Origin: G965222535 sp965222535
GTDB taxonomy: Bacteria; Pseudomonadota; Gammaproteobacteria; HK1
NCBI GenBank assembly: GCA_965222535.1
Contig: OZ244957.1
Location: 1,426,001-1,490,000 of the forward strand
DNA: 64,000 bases
Reading direction: 5' to 3'
In this document: positions 53,970-62,617 of the stretch, in pieces
Layout: each line of letters begins with the position of its first letter
How positions within the stretch are numbered: the stretch's first letter is position 1
Position numbers and translations under genes: made by a program
Notes under the pieces: generated by a model
What the model saw: the letters and a program-made list of their open reading frames with translations, nothing else
What the model was told of the DNA's origin: nothing
Databases searched by the model: none

Positions 53970-54760
53970 TGTTTCATAGAGTGCAGGTTGATAAGAAACA
54001 AAATATCAACAAACTGTACTTTCAGCGAAATATGGTTCAATCTATTGATAATGTATTTCAAGTTATTGAATATTACATAAGTAAAGGTTATAAAATTGGA
54101 AGCATTAAGCAGGTACTTGAAGATGACGTTTTTTTTCATTTAACTTTCGATGATGGATTTAAAGAGCATCTTGAGGTTGCTTATTTATTGAAGGAAAAAT
54201 ATAATTTCATTGATGAGAACGCTACATTTTCAATAAATATAGGAAACTCTTTTACACAAGAATACACTGGTATGGATATAATTTATGAAATCATTTCAAA
54301 TAATGAGTTACACAAGCTATTGCAATTTATAGAAATTGATGCAATGTTAATTGAAAAATCAGATGATAAAATTAATAAAATAAAAGATATTGTTGCTGTC
54401 TTAGCACCGAAAGATTTAAAAGAAATATCTAAATATTTTACTGAAACGCATGAAAAATTAAAAAATGTTTTTATAAATTCCAAAGAAGTAAGTGAATTGT
54501 CAACTATTTTTAATATTGCAAGTCATGGTGTAACGCATAGATTTTTACCTTATCATCAAAAAGAAACATTAAAAGAAATCTTATTATCTAAAGAATTTTT
54601 GGAAAATGAAATAAATAAAAGAATTAATACTTTTTGTTATCCGGAAGGAAAAAATAATTTAAATATTCAAGCTTTTTGTGAAAAGGCTGGCTATACATTT
54701 TCTTTGTCTATTTCACACGAAGATAAAAATAACTTTTGTATTGGCAGAAAATCTATTTGA
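53948..54760 (+). CDS. Polysaccharide deacetylase (NodB-fold)
   Basis: 270 aa. ILMFHRV opens the domain, and HLTFDDGF (D68, D69) is the metal/catalytic Asp motif. SHGVTHRFL supplies the two metal-binding His, and FCYPEGKNN matches the RxPxG/Y motif. No signal peptide or membrane helix is seen, so it probably acts in the cytosol on an intermediate, like some glycan-tailoring deacetylases. Translation begins at ATG 53948 inside the previous gene. AT-rich like its neighbours. Confidence 0.85.
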   Translation: MPPPNILMFHRVQVDKKQNINKLYFQRNMVQSIDNVFQVIEYYISKGYKIGSIKQVLEDDVFFHLTFDDGFKEHLEVAYLLKEKYNFIDENATFSINIGNSFTQEYTGMDIIYEIISNNELHKLLQFIEIDAMLIEKSDDKINKIKDIVAVLAPKDLKEISKYFTETHEKLKNVFINSKEVSELSTIFNIASHGVTHRFLPYHQKETLKEILLSKEFLENEINKRINTFCYPEGKNNLNIQAFCEKAGYTFSLSISHEDKNNFCIGRKSI

Positions 54761-54768
54761 GAATTATT

Positions 54769-57189
54769 ATGACTTATAAAAACTCAGATCCTATAATAGT
54801 AATAATTGCAGCAAGTGGTGCAAGAACAGAATTGTTATATGAGCGATCTTTAAGATCTGTTTATCAACAAAAAAGTATCAACCCACATCAAATATACATC
54901 GTCGATGATAACGTTGTTCCTAAAAATATGGAGTATTCCCCTGAGTATAGAAAGATTAAAGAAGTAATTAAAAAGTTAAAAAATGAAATATTAATAGATA
55001 AATTTGAAAAATTCAAAAAAGAAAACAAATTTCCTAACTTTAAATTTGATAGTTTCTTTCATACAACATTATTAAAAAACAAACGAACAAAAGAATTTTC
55101 TGGAACTGGTGCATGGAATACAGCTGCTTTTAAAGCTTTGCAATACCATAGTAATTATTATATTGCTTTTTTAGATGATGATGATAAATGGAATGAAAAA
55201 TACCTTGAATCCAATCTCAAAGCTGTAAAAAAACCTCAAGATAAAACAGGAAAACAAAAAAACATCAAGACTGTTGCAGTTATATCTTCGATTTTACGGA
55301 TTGAAGAAGATAAACGCATTGAAATACGATCAAATATTAATGATTTCACAAAAGAAAATTTCTTTTTAAAAAATCCGGGATTGCAAAGTAGTAATTTATT
55401 TATTGACTTACGAACATTTTGGGAAATAGGCGGGTTTGATGAAAGTTTAAAAAGTGCAACCGATAGAGATTTAGCAATTCGATTGATTGACTATGTCAAT
55501 TTAAGAAATTCTAAAAAAATAGAAACTCTCGATGAAATATTGGTAACGCATTATGCCAATTCCGACAAACGAGTAACATCAGATTATAGCAGTAAAACGC
55601 AAGGACTAAATACATTTTATCGAAAATACTTACATCAATTCCCAGAAGAACTACAAAAAAAATCATTGGAAAGAGCGCAGCAACTATTCAAATATAATTT
55701 ACCAAACAGCAATGTAGAAAATAATAATGATGCAAAGTTATCAGACAAACCTACTGAAAATCAAAAGGTCAGTATAAAATTTAACATGATAGTAGGAACA
55801 GTATCAGATAGCTCTGCAAATTTAACTCAGCTTTTGAAATCTTTTCATGAGTTGTTGTATAAATATGGTGATTATTTATTAGATTATCAATTCTTTGTTT
55901 TGGAAAATTCAGAATGTGAATACACAATAAAACCTATAATTAATTATTTCAAAACCAAAAAAAATATCAAAGTTAATATGCTTTTCAATAAGCAACTAGG
56001 AGTATCTATTGCGAAAAATAGAACTTTTTTGCAGCAAGAGATATACAAGAAAGGAATGAAAGATTATGATGGAAAATTTGTTACTTGGATAATTGACGAT
56101 GATTGTTTATTTAAAGTTGATATTTCAGAGGATGAAACAATAATCCCACATTACTTTAAATTTATCTCGGAACAACTGAAAGGAAACATTGATGCATTTC
56201 TTGGTCTTACCAGTGATGCACCGCCACTCCCTTTTTTAAGTACACTAAGGACCCAACTCATTGATTTTTATTACAATTTAACTAATTTTGTCAACTACAA
56301 CCCGGATGAAAGGTTCAAGCTGCATCCATTGCAAGAAACAAATGAACGGTGTGGCGAATTTTATTACGATCTTGCCAATAAAAACCCCTATCTTGAATAT
56401 CCCTTCTATGAAAAAATCTCTGAAATCTCTGATCAACCTTGCAAGGAAGTATTTAAATGTTTCTTAGAAAAAACGACCTCGTTATCAGATGGTGTGAATG
56501 TTTTTAGGAAAATAATTTTTCCACAAAAAGAAATTGGATATCTTGGAAAAGAATCAATCCATCGCGGCGGCAATACTATTGTCTTGAATCCTGATCTGCT
56601 TCGTATTCCAAATTACACACCGGATATAGAAAATTACAACCGCAGAAGTGATTTTAATTGGGCAATTATTAATAGATATGTTTTTTATAGAAAAATATAT
56701 CAAATTACTTTACCTTTAAAACATGATCGGTATTTGCAGAAAACATCATTACTTATAAATAAAGAAAAACTAAAGGGAGATATACAAGGTTTGATTTTTT
56801 ATCGTATATTAGAGCATATTCTACGTAATCACGATTTGAAAAAAGAGATAAACTTCAAAAACACCCTAAAGTTATATAATTGCTATTCAAAAACAGTTCT
56901 AAATAATTTAAAAATTAATAATTATAGAACTCAATCTTTGATATATAAAATATTGCACATTCTTGAAAATAAAAAACTATGGTGGTTTAAAAACGAATAC
57001 AGAGATGACCTGAATCATCTGATATATAAAAATATTTCTATGTTGGAAACAATAAAATTTGAAACAGGTAAACGAAAGCTTCAGCAGTTTTTGAAAACAT
57101 TAGAAGGAGAACTAAATATAAATGAAGAATTTTTAATAACTATTGTTTCAAAAATAAAGGATATCAAGAAGGATGAAAATGAGCTATAG
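54769..57189 (+). CDS. Tandem GT2 glycosyltransferase, C-terminus ending in the IS256 end
   Basis: 806 aa starting at ATG 54769, eight bases after the deacetylase stop. The first GT-A domain has IIVIIAASGARTELLYERSL, IVDDN and FLDDDDKW (D136-139, the DxD metal site). The second domain, after ~residue 350, has VGTVSDSSANLTQLLKSF, LGVSIAKNR and WIIDDDCLF. The C-terminal ~200 residues are Lys/Asn-rich and helical. The last codons (GAG CTA TAG) belong to the inverted repeat of the IS at 57181, so the natural C-terminus is likely lost. The likely role is to build a short glycan chain. Confidence 0.82.
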   Translation: MTYKNSDPIIVIIAASGARTELLYERSLRSVYQQKSINPHQIYIVDDNVVPKNMEYSPEYRKIKEVIKKLKNEILIDKFEKFKKENKFPNFKFDSFFHTTLLKNKRTKEFSGTGAWNTAAFKALQYHSNYYIAFLDDDDKWNEKYLESNLKAVKKPQDKTGKQKNIKTVAVISSILRIEEDKRIEIRSNINDFTKENFFLKNPGLQSSNLFIDLRTFWEIGGFDESLKSATDRDLAIRLIDYVNLRNSKKIETLDEILVTHYANSDKRVTSDYSSKTQGLNTFYRKYLHQFPEELQKKSLERAQQLFKYNLPNSNVENNNDAKLSDKPTENQKVSIKFNMIVGTVSDSSANLTQLLKSFHELLYKYGDYLLDYQFFVLENSECEYTIKPIINYFKTKKNIKVNMLFNKQLGVSIAKNRTFLQQEIYKKGMKDYDGKFVTWIIDDDCLFKVDISEDETIIPHYFKFISEQLKGNIDAFLGLTSDAPPLPFLSTLRTQLIDFYYNLTNFVNYNPDERFKLHPLQETNERCGEFYYDLANKNPYLEYPFYEKISEISDQPCKEVFKCFLEKTTSLSDGVNVFRKIIFPQKEIGYLGKESIHRGGNTIVLNPDLLRIPNYTPDIENYNRRSDFNWAIINRYVFYRKIYQITLPLKHDRYLQKTSLLINKEKLKGDIQGLIFYRILEHILRNHDLKKEINFKNTLKLYNCYSKTVLNNLKINNYRTQSLIYKILHILENKKLWWFKNEYRDDLNHLIYKNISMLETIKFETGKRKLQQFLKTLEGELNINEEFLITIVSKIKDIKKDENEL

Positions 57190-58352
57190 TCAAATCTGGT
57201 GTATGGGAAGATTGCATCAAGCGGCGGTCTGATTGAATTTTGTCACTTCAATACCATCCTTGAATGGTACCCCCTTGATGACCTTGGCAAGGTCATCAAA
57301 CCCTCTCAGCCGGTACCCCTTTTTCTCGGCACACTGCCCCAGCTTGAATATCATGTAAAGCATCCCCTGACGAGAGAGGCTGCCTGCCAGACTTCGTGTA
57401 GCGCTTGTTTGGCTTTTGGCTGACCTGATTTGGGGAAGCGGTTCAACACGTTGACCGTCTTGTACCCAGTAGCGCTGCTGGCGTGTCGTTGGGAATACCT
57501 CCTCAAGGGCTGCCCAGAGCCCCATCGCACCATCACCAATCCCTAATTCCGGGGCATCCAAGCCGCGCGCTTTCCGCTTCAACAACACCTCCCGCCAGCT
57601 TTGCGTTGATTCTCTTACCCCATCCTCAATGGCCAGAAAGTGCTTCTGACCGCGCTCATTCACACCGATAACTACCAGTGCACACAGTTTCGCATTCTCG
57701 GCTCGAAGGCCACTGTAAATGCCATCAGCCCAAATATAAACCCAGCGCGCATCATCCAATCTCTGTTGCATCCAGCACCGGTACTCATCAGCCCAACGCT
57801 GCTTCAAGCGCGACACCGTGGTGGCTGACAAGCCCGCTGCATCCGGGCCCACCAGTACTTTCAGTGCTTCACTCATGTCACCCGTTGAGATGCCTTTTAG
57901 ATACAGCCACGGCAGCGCCGCTTCCAGAGAGCGGGTTTTGCGAACCTACGGTGGTACCAGCAGTGAGTGGAAAACCACTGGCTCTCCAGTCCGTGAGCGT
58001 ACCTTCGGCACTCTCACAGAAACCGCGCCAACCCCGCTTTGAAGGGTGCGCTCCGGGTGGTAACCGTTACGCCGCACCACCGCGGCCTTGCCACCCTGTG
58101 TACGGCAATGCTCAAACTGCCGCAGCAACTCGTGCAGCTCGGCGTCCACGGCTTGGTGAACCAACTGCTTCGCTCCCTGCAGCAGCAGTTCACTCAATGG
58201 GTCAAAGGATTCCTCTACACCGCTTGGGGCCATTGCGTTATGCTTACTCATAGCGGCGACTCTCCTTAAGATTGATGGGTGTTTACAACTTCCAATCAAT
58301 CAGAGTCGCCGCTCTTTTTCAACCCCTCATACACCACTTTCGGTTATAGCTC
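57181..58352 (-). mobile_element. IS256-family insertion sequence, copy 2 (1172 bp, internally deleted)
   Basis: The ends match copy 1 (GAGCTATAG and CTATAGCTC-like) and most of the body is >95 % identical. About 220 bp are missing inside the transposase. Flanks differ (GATGAAAAT left, TGTCGTTGC right), so there is no target duplication. That suggests recombination between IS copies or loss of one flank. Confidence 0.9.
57217..58251 (-). pseudogene. Defective IS256-family transposase
   Basis: MSKHNAMAPSGVEESFDPLS begins at ATG 58251. The frame breaks near 57946 and again near 57460. The DDE C-terminal segment with the catalytic Glu (TTNPIESSF in copy 1) has been deleted between ALHEVWQAA and SLSRQGMLYM. 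It cannot encode an active transposase. Confidence 0.88.
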
Positions 58353-58483
58353 TGTCGTTGCAACGTTTCTGCGTAAGGGTAGCCGAAAGCCAGTATTAGC
58401 ATTGCTGCCCAGCGTTTAGCCGTCTGGCGCTCCAAGGCACCTGCCCGCGGATATTATTCGTCAGAGTCCGATCCGCCCATCGT

Positions 58484-59218
58484 TTAAAGTGCGGGATCCG
58501 AGGCCACCCGCACCCCACCTGTCAAATTACCCAAGCGCTCTTTTTGGCACCCGCTGGCATCGAAATTCTGCGGGTCAAGCCACATCTGAAACGCCGACTG
58601 CAAGGCCGGCCATTCCTGATCGATGATAGCAAACCAAGCGGTATCCCGATTGCGCCCCTTGATGACGGTGGCCTGGCGGAAAATGCCTTCATAACTGAAT
58701 CCGAGCCGCTGCGCGGCGCAGCGAGAGGGCATATTCAGCGCATTGCACTTCCATTCATAGCGCCGATAACCGGCCTCAAAAGCCCATTGCATCATCAAAA
58801 ACATCGCCTCGGTGGCGGCGGGCGTTTTTTGCAAAGCCGGGGCAAAGGCGATATTGCCAACTTCGATACGGCCCTCCGTGGGCGCGATGCGCAAATAGCT
58901 GGCCACCCCTGCTGATAGGCCCGTGCGTAGGTCGCGGATCGCGTAAAACAAAACATCATCTTTGGCGGTAACCTTCGCAACCCAGCGATAAAATTGTGCC
59001 GCCGACGAAAACGGCCCATCCGGCATGTAATCCCAAACCGCATCATGGTCGCGAAAAGCCGGATACAGGTCGGCGGCATGGTGGTTGGCGGACAAAACTT
59101 CCAAGTGGGCAAACCGCCCTAGGATCGGTTCCGCGCCAGGCCGCGGCGGCGGCACCCATTTATCCACTCTAGGGCCGAGTAGTGCCTGAATCATTGCATC
59201 GCTTGCCGCAGCCCTCAT
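58484..59218 (-). CDS. GNAT acetyltransferase, RimJ/RimL-like
   Basis: 244 aa. AVWDYMPDGPFSSAAQFYRWV and GRIEVGNIAFAPALQKTPAATEAMFLMM are the GNAT_3 type found in proteins annotated as RimJ/RimL or aminoglycoside-like acetyltransferases. YRRYEWKCNALNMPSRCAAQRLGFSYEGIFRQA is the usual end of this branch. Start ATG 59218; ATG 59194 is an alternative. It begins four bases after the DUF1272 stop, so it is likely the third gene of the gloA-like operon. Substrate unknown. Confidence 0.88.
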   Translation of the reverse strand: MRAAASDAMIQALLGPRVDKWVPPPRPGAEPILGRFAHLEVLSANHHAADLYPAFRDHDAVWDYMPDGPFSSAAQFYRWVAKVTAKDDVLFYAIRDLRTGLSAGVASYLRIAPTEGRIEVGNIAFAPALQKTPAATEAMFLMMQWAFEAGYRRYEWKCNALNMPSRCAAQRLGFSYEGIFRQATVIKGRNRDTAWFAIIDQEWPALQSAFQMWLDPQNFDASGCQKERLGNLTGGVRVASDPAL

Positions 59219-59221
59219 CGA

Positions 59222-59413
59222 TCAATTTGCGGCGACGGATGAGCGCCGCGGTCGGGGAACGATCTCACCACCGCAGTTTGGACCACAACCAGCCAGAGGG
59301 CCATTGACGCACGCGGTGCAAAAGGGGCCTTCGTAGCTGCATATCCGCGCCTCGGTGCTGGTGTGCGGCAACGCGGCATCGCAGCGCTCGCAGTTGGGCT
59401 TGAAAGGTAGCAG
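59222..59413 (-). CDS. DUF1272 small zinc-ribbon protein with no standard start codon
   Basis: 63 residues: LLPFKPNCERCDAALP, ARICSYEGPFCTACV, GPNCGGEIVPRPRR. These match DUF1272 (PNCE.CD....... A.ICS.ECTFC..C.... CPNCGGEL). Six Cys in paired CxxC-type spacing suggest one or two zinc sites. The family start Met falls on CTG 59413; no ATG, GTG or TTG is in frame upstream before the TAA of the glyoxalase gene (59453-59455). Either CTG is used, or the start has been lost, or the product is made by readthrough from the glyoxalase frame, which is the same frame. Confidence 0.72.
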   Translation of the reverse strand: MLPFKPNCERCDAALPHTSTEARICSYEGPFCTACVNGPLAGCGPNCGGEIVPRPRRSSVAAN

Positions 59414-59452
59414 GACTTCACTGTCTTGGCCTTCGGTCGCGCTGCCCCGCTG

Positions 59453-59851
59453 TTATTGATAGCGTCCGTGCCGTTGCAACACTTCGATCTTATAGCCATC
59501 CGGATCCTGCAAAAAGAAAAACCGTGCCATCAACCCCCCATCACGGAAGAACTCTTTGATAGGGGTCGGCATCGGGTCAAGCTCAAGGGCTGCGAGCCGC
59601 TGGTGCTCGGCATCCAGATCATCTACCGCCACCGCGACATGACCGTAGCCGTTGCCTAAGTCATACCCGTCTTCCTGCCCATGATTGTGGGTCAACTCCA
59701 GCTCAAAATCGTTCTCGGGATTGCGCAAATAGGCCAGCGTGAAGCCGTCAAAGTCAAATCGATCGGCAACATCCAGCCCTAGCGACTTACGGTAAAAGTC
59801 CAGCGATTTATCAAGGTCGCGCACCCGCATCATCGAATGTATCATTTTCAT
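59453..59851 (-). CDS. gloA: Lactoylglutathione lyase / glyoxalase I family protein
   Basis: 132 aa, the length of bacterial GloA, which converts the methylglyoxal-glutathione adduct to S-lactoylglutathione. Family features are MIHSMMRVRDLDKSLDFYRKS (metal His5), ENDFELELTHN (metal Glu), YGHVAVAVDDLDA (metal His) and FLQDPDGYKIEVLQR (metal Glu). All four ligands are present. Start ATG 59851. It heads a minus-strand cluster with DUF1272 and GNAT genes. Confidence 0.9.
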   Translation of the reverse strand: MKMIHSMMRVRDLDKSLDFYRKSLGLDVADRFDFDGFTLAYLRNPENDFELELTHNHGQEDGYDLGNGYGHVAVAVDDLDAEHQRLAALELDPMPTPIKEFFRDGGLMARFFFLQDPDGYKIEVLQRHGRYQ

Positions 59852-59883
59852 GCGAAAAGCTCCTGCATGGTAAGGGTTCGTCT

Positions 59884-59960
59884 ATTTTAATCCGCAACTG
59901 CACCAGCGGCGCTTGGCAGTTGCGGAGGCGTTATAGAAAAGCCGTTGGTATTGGGGGAAG
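59884..59960. repeat. Partial repeat R2 (copy 3)
   Basis: Hairpin 59892-59925 (CCGCAACTGC ... GCAGTTGCGG) followed by TTGGTATTGGGGGAAGG, as at 3.68 kb. The second half of R2 is missing. Confidence 0.75.
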
Positions 59961-59962
59961 GC

Positions 59963-60577
59963 TTAGGCGGTAAGCTGCGGCATGTGATTTTGTTGCGGCT
60001 TAGGCGGCGCTAATGTGAGTAACAGTCTTTCGATGAATGACAGACGTTCCAGCAGCGGTAGCCCATCGAGGGTGTCACGGTCAAGTGGTTTGCCGATGGC
60101 GGTAGAAACGATCTCCGAAGCAAATGGGGGATCCAAAGGGAGTGCATACTGCCCTTTTTGGGATTCGATTGGCATCAGCCCCTCGGCTTCACCATCGAAG
60201 TGCAAATCCATCGACTCCAAACGCTCAAACAGCGCGGTTGCAAACTCTCGTGAGTCGCCATCGTATAGCGTGAGGTGGGGGACGTAGCCGGCGAAATCGG
60301 GCTTTTTCCAGATTGCGCGTAATGCATCTGAGACACATTTGAGGAACACGGTGTGTTGGTTTTTGGCAAAAAAAGTTCCCGCATGGTGAATTGAAATTCG
60401 GGAACCTTTGATCTTCCTCGCAGCGGCCTCCAGATTGTATTTCCGCTTGTAGGGGCCCCGAACAGTGATATGCGGGCGCCACTTCGCTTTTGGATTGCAG
60501 AGCAGGCGGATTGCCTGAAGGCAATCCTCAATACCTTGATCAGCGAAACAGACAACGTAGAAAACTTTCGTATCCAT
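59963..60577 (-). CDS. 2H phosphoesterase family protein (2'-5' RNA ligase-like)
   Basis: 204 aa with two HxTx motifs, WRPHITVRGPY and YVPHLTLYDGD, about 80 residues apart. This is the hallmark of 2H phosphoesterases that act on 2',3'-cyclic or 2'-5' linked nucleotides. Start ATG 60577 (MDTKVFYVVCF) fits the family better than the upstream one. Monocistronic. The substrate is unknown; RNA-repair and nucleotide-signal roles are both known for the fold. Confidence 0.85.
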   Translation of the reverse strand: MDTKVFYVVCFADQGIEDCLQAIRLLCNPKAKWRPHITVRGPYKRKYNLEAAARKIKGSRISIHHAGTFFAKNQHTVFLKCVSDALRAIWKKPDFAGYVPHLTLYDGDSREFATALFERLESMDLHFDGEAEGLMPIESQKGQYALPLDPPFASEIVSTAIGKPLDRDTLDGLPLLERLSFIERLLLTLAPPKPQQNHMPQLTA

Positions 60578-60604
60578 GGCCGAGAAAACGATATAACGTA
60601 ACAT

Positions 60605-60975
60605 GCCGCAGCGGGCGAGGTGCCCAGGGTGAATATACTCATGTTACTTGAAGATGCAGGAAAGGGCTATTGTCATGCTCTCATCCCAGAGCCTCGCTAT
60701 CAGCCCTTTTCAGAGCGCCGCCCGAAGCCCTCGGCCCTGCACGGCGTTGAGGCGAGGGTGCAGAAGATCCTGGGGTTAGGGGTTTGGGGGAAGGGGGTAC
60801 CGCGTTTAGGTACGTTAAACACGCCTTCACCCTTCCCCCAATACAAACGTCTTCACCTTCCTTAGACTCCTGAGATGTGCTAGGCAACGCCTAGCATCTC
60901 AGGATTAAAAATATTAAAAGATTCCAGAGCCTCGCCATCAGCCCTTTTCAGAGCGTCAAACCCGTGCGCCAATTC
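60605..60975. repeat. Intergenic cluster of repeats R4 and R2 (copy 4, inverted)
   Basis: 60632-60688 is R4, shared with 33.36 kb. 60690-60715 and 60925-60950 both carry CAGAGCCTCG.. and CAGCCCTTTTCAGAGCG, forming a direct duplication that flanks the R2 unit. 60757-60910 is an inverted R2 ending in the hairpin 60867-60904 (CCTGAGATGTGCTAGGC ... CCTAGCATCTCAGG). No gene is seen. Confidence 0.72.
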
Positions 60976-61842
60976 TCATCCGCCGAGGAACAGGGCTTCG
61001 ACCTTGGGGTTTGCTAACAGTTGTCGCCCGGTGCCGGCGATGGCGACGTGCCCAGACACTAGGATATAGCCTATGTCGGCAAACTCCAGCCCTTTTTTAG
61101 CGTTTTGCTCGACCATGATGATCGTCTTTCCTTCGTTATCGCGCAGATCGCGCAAGATCTCAAACACGGTGTCGATATAGCGCGGCTCAAGCCCGATCGA
61201 AGGTTCATCCACCAGCAATACCTCTGGATCCATGACCAGCGCGCGCGAGATCTCCAGCAGCCGCCGTTCGCCGCCGGACAACACCTTCGCTTGATGCTTG
61301 CGCCGTGCCGCCAAGCGCGGGTATTTGTCAAAAATCTGTTCCGCGGCACGCTTGGCGGCGCTTGGCTGCTCCTTCAGAAACCCTCCCATCCATAGGTTTT
61401 CCTCTACGGTCATCGACGGGAAAATGGATTTATTCTGAAGGATATAGGCGATCTTTGTCTGCGCCAGCTTGGTGCTGGCTGGCAGAGCGGTGATATCCCG
61501 TTGGTGCTTGCCCTCGCCGATGCGAATGTGGCCGGAGAATATGGTGCAAAAGCCGAATATGGCGTGCAGCACCGTCGATTTACCGGCACCGTTAGGGCCA
61601 ATCAGGCAAAGTGACTGCTTACGTCCGACGCGCAGGCTGATGCCGTGCAGGATCTCTATTGGCCCGTAACCGGCGCACAACGCATCGATGACCACATACG
61701 GGGCATTTCCCGCCAAATCATCGAGCTGTCCAGTGTCAATGACGGTGCTGATGGTTGCCGCCTGGCGGGCGACTTCATCGACTGAGATGACGGTCTTGAC
61801 ACCCCCGCCGCCATAGCCGTGGGTTGGTGTTTTCTGATCCAT
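60976..61842 (-). CDS. livF: Branched-chain amino-acid-type ABC transporter ATP-binding protein (LivF-like)
   Basis: ATPase of a high-affinity HAAT-family importer. Walker A is GPNGAGKSTV, the signature motif is LSGGERRLLE, and Walker B is LLVDEPSIGL. EQNAKKGLEFADIGYILVSG is the LivF ending. An unusual ~50-residue N-terminal extension precedes the ABC domain (VVIDALCAGYGPIEILHGIS). Start ATG 61842 (MDQKTPTHG) is one choice; a start at 61899 inside livG is also open. The substrate could be branched-chain amino acids, amides or urea; no binding protein is in view. Confidence 0.88.
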   Translation of the reverse strand: MDQKTPTHGYGGGGVKTVISVDEVARQAATISTVIDTGQLDDLAGNAPYVVIDALCAGYGPIEILHGISLRVGRKQSLCLIGPNGAGKSTVLHAIFGFCTIFSGHIRIGEGKHQRDITALPASTKLAQTKIAYILQNKSIFPSMTVEENLWMGGFLKEQPSAAKRAAEQIFDKYPRLAARRKHQAKVLSGGERRLLEISRALVMDPEVLLVDEPSIGLEPRYIDTVFEILRDLRDNEGKTIIMVEQNAKKGLEFADIGYILVSGHVAIAGTGRQLLANPKVEALFLGG

Positions 61843-61873
61843 GTTGCTGCCGCGGTCAGTGTCGCTAACGGTG

Positions 61874-62617
61874 TCAGGTGACCCCGAGGTAAGCGTCAAT
61901 CACCCGCCGGTCGTTCTGGATCGCCTGCGGGTTGCCCGCGGCGATGACCTCGCCATGGGCGAGGCAGTATATTTTGTCGGCGATGTTCATGATCACCCGC
62001 ATGTTATGTTCAATAATGAGCAACGTGATGCCGAACTCGGTGTTCACTTGCTGCAAGCGTTCAATGACACCGTTGATCAGCGTTGGGTTAATGCCGGCAG
62101 TCGGCTCATCCAGCAGCAGCGCCAGCGGCTCATTCATCAGTGCCATCGCAAATTCGAGCAGTTTTTGCTGCCCAAACGACAGCGAACCGGCACGCAGCAG
62201 ACGTTTTTCATAGAGGCCGAAAAACGTAAGCAGATAATGCGCGCGTTCAAGATCCCGTTTGGTATTGTGGGTAAATGCGTCAAAGAAGCGCAATTTGCGA
62301 TGCGGCAACGACACCATCATGTTGTCGGTGGCGCTCATGGCGCTGTAAATTCGCGTTTGTTGGAAGGTGCGCAGGAGTCCTAGGCGAGCGATATTCTGTA
62401 CGGGCAACTGGGATATTTCCTGTCCAGCGAAACGGATGCTGCCGCTGTCGATGGGATGGTAACCGACAATTGAGTTAAACAGGGAGGTCTTCCCAGAGCC
62501 ATTCGGCCCAATCAGCCCCGTGATCTTGCCAGTCTCCACCGCCAGTGTCAGATCACGGTTGGCGGTGATCCCGCCAAAGGACTTGTTTAGCCGCTCAATT
62601 TCGATGATATTGATCAA
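61874..62617 (-). CDS. livG: ABC transporter ATP-binding protein (LivG-like)
   Basis: 247 aa. Walker A GPNGSGKTSLF, signature LSFGQQKLLEFAMAL, Walker B LLLDEPTAGINP and the H-loop EHNMRVIMNIAD are all present. The final YLGVT is typical of LivG. The start ATG 62617 overlaps the livM stop by four bases. Confidence 0.92.
   Translation of the reverse strand: MINIIEIERLNKSFGGITANRDLTLAVETGKITGLIGPNGSGKTSLFNSIVGYHPIDSGSIRFAGQEISQLPVQNIARLGLLRTFQQTRIYSAMSATDNMMVSLPHRKLRFFDAFTHNTKRDLERAHYLLTFFGLYEKRLLRAGSLSFGQQKLLEFAMALMNEPLALLLDEPTAGINPTLINGVIERLQQVNTEFGITLLIIEHNMRVIMNIADKIYCLAHGEVIAAGNPQAIQNDRRVIDAYLGVT

Noticed and set aside
52046..57181. Simple composite transposon carrying the AT-rich trio
   Set aside because: The two IS ends are in the same orientation and differ in sequence, the left one is only a fragment, and no outer target duplication is present.
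59215..59499. 94-residue minus-strand open frame over the DUF1272 region
   Set aside because: The neighbouring frame encodes a clear Cys-rich DUF1272 protein; the 94-residue frame has no recognisable features and is a shadow.
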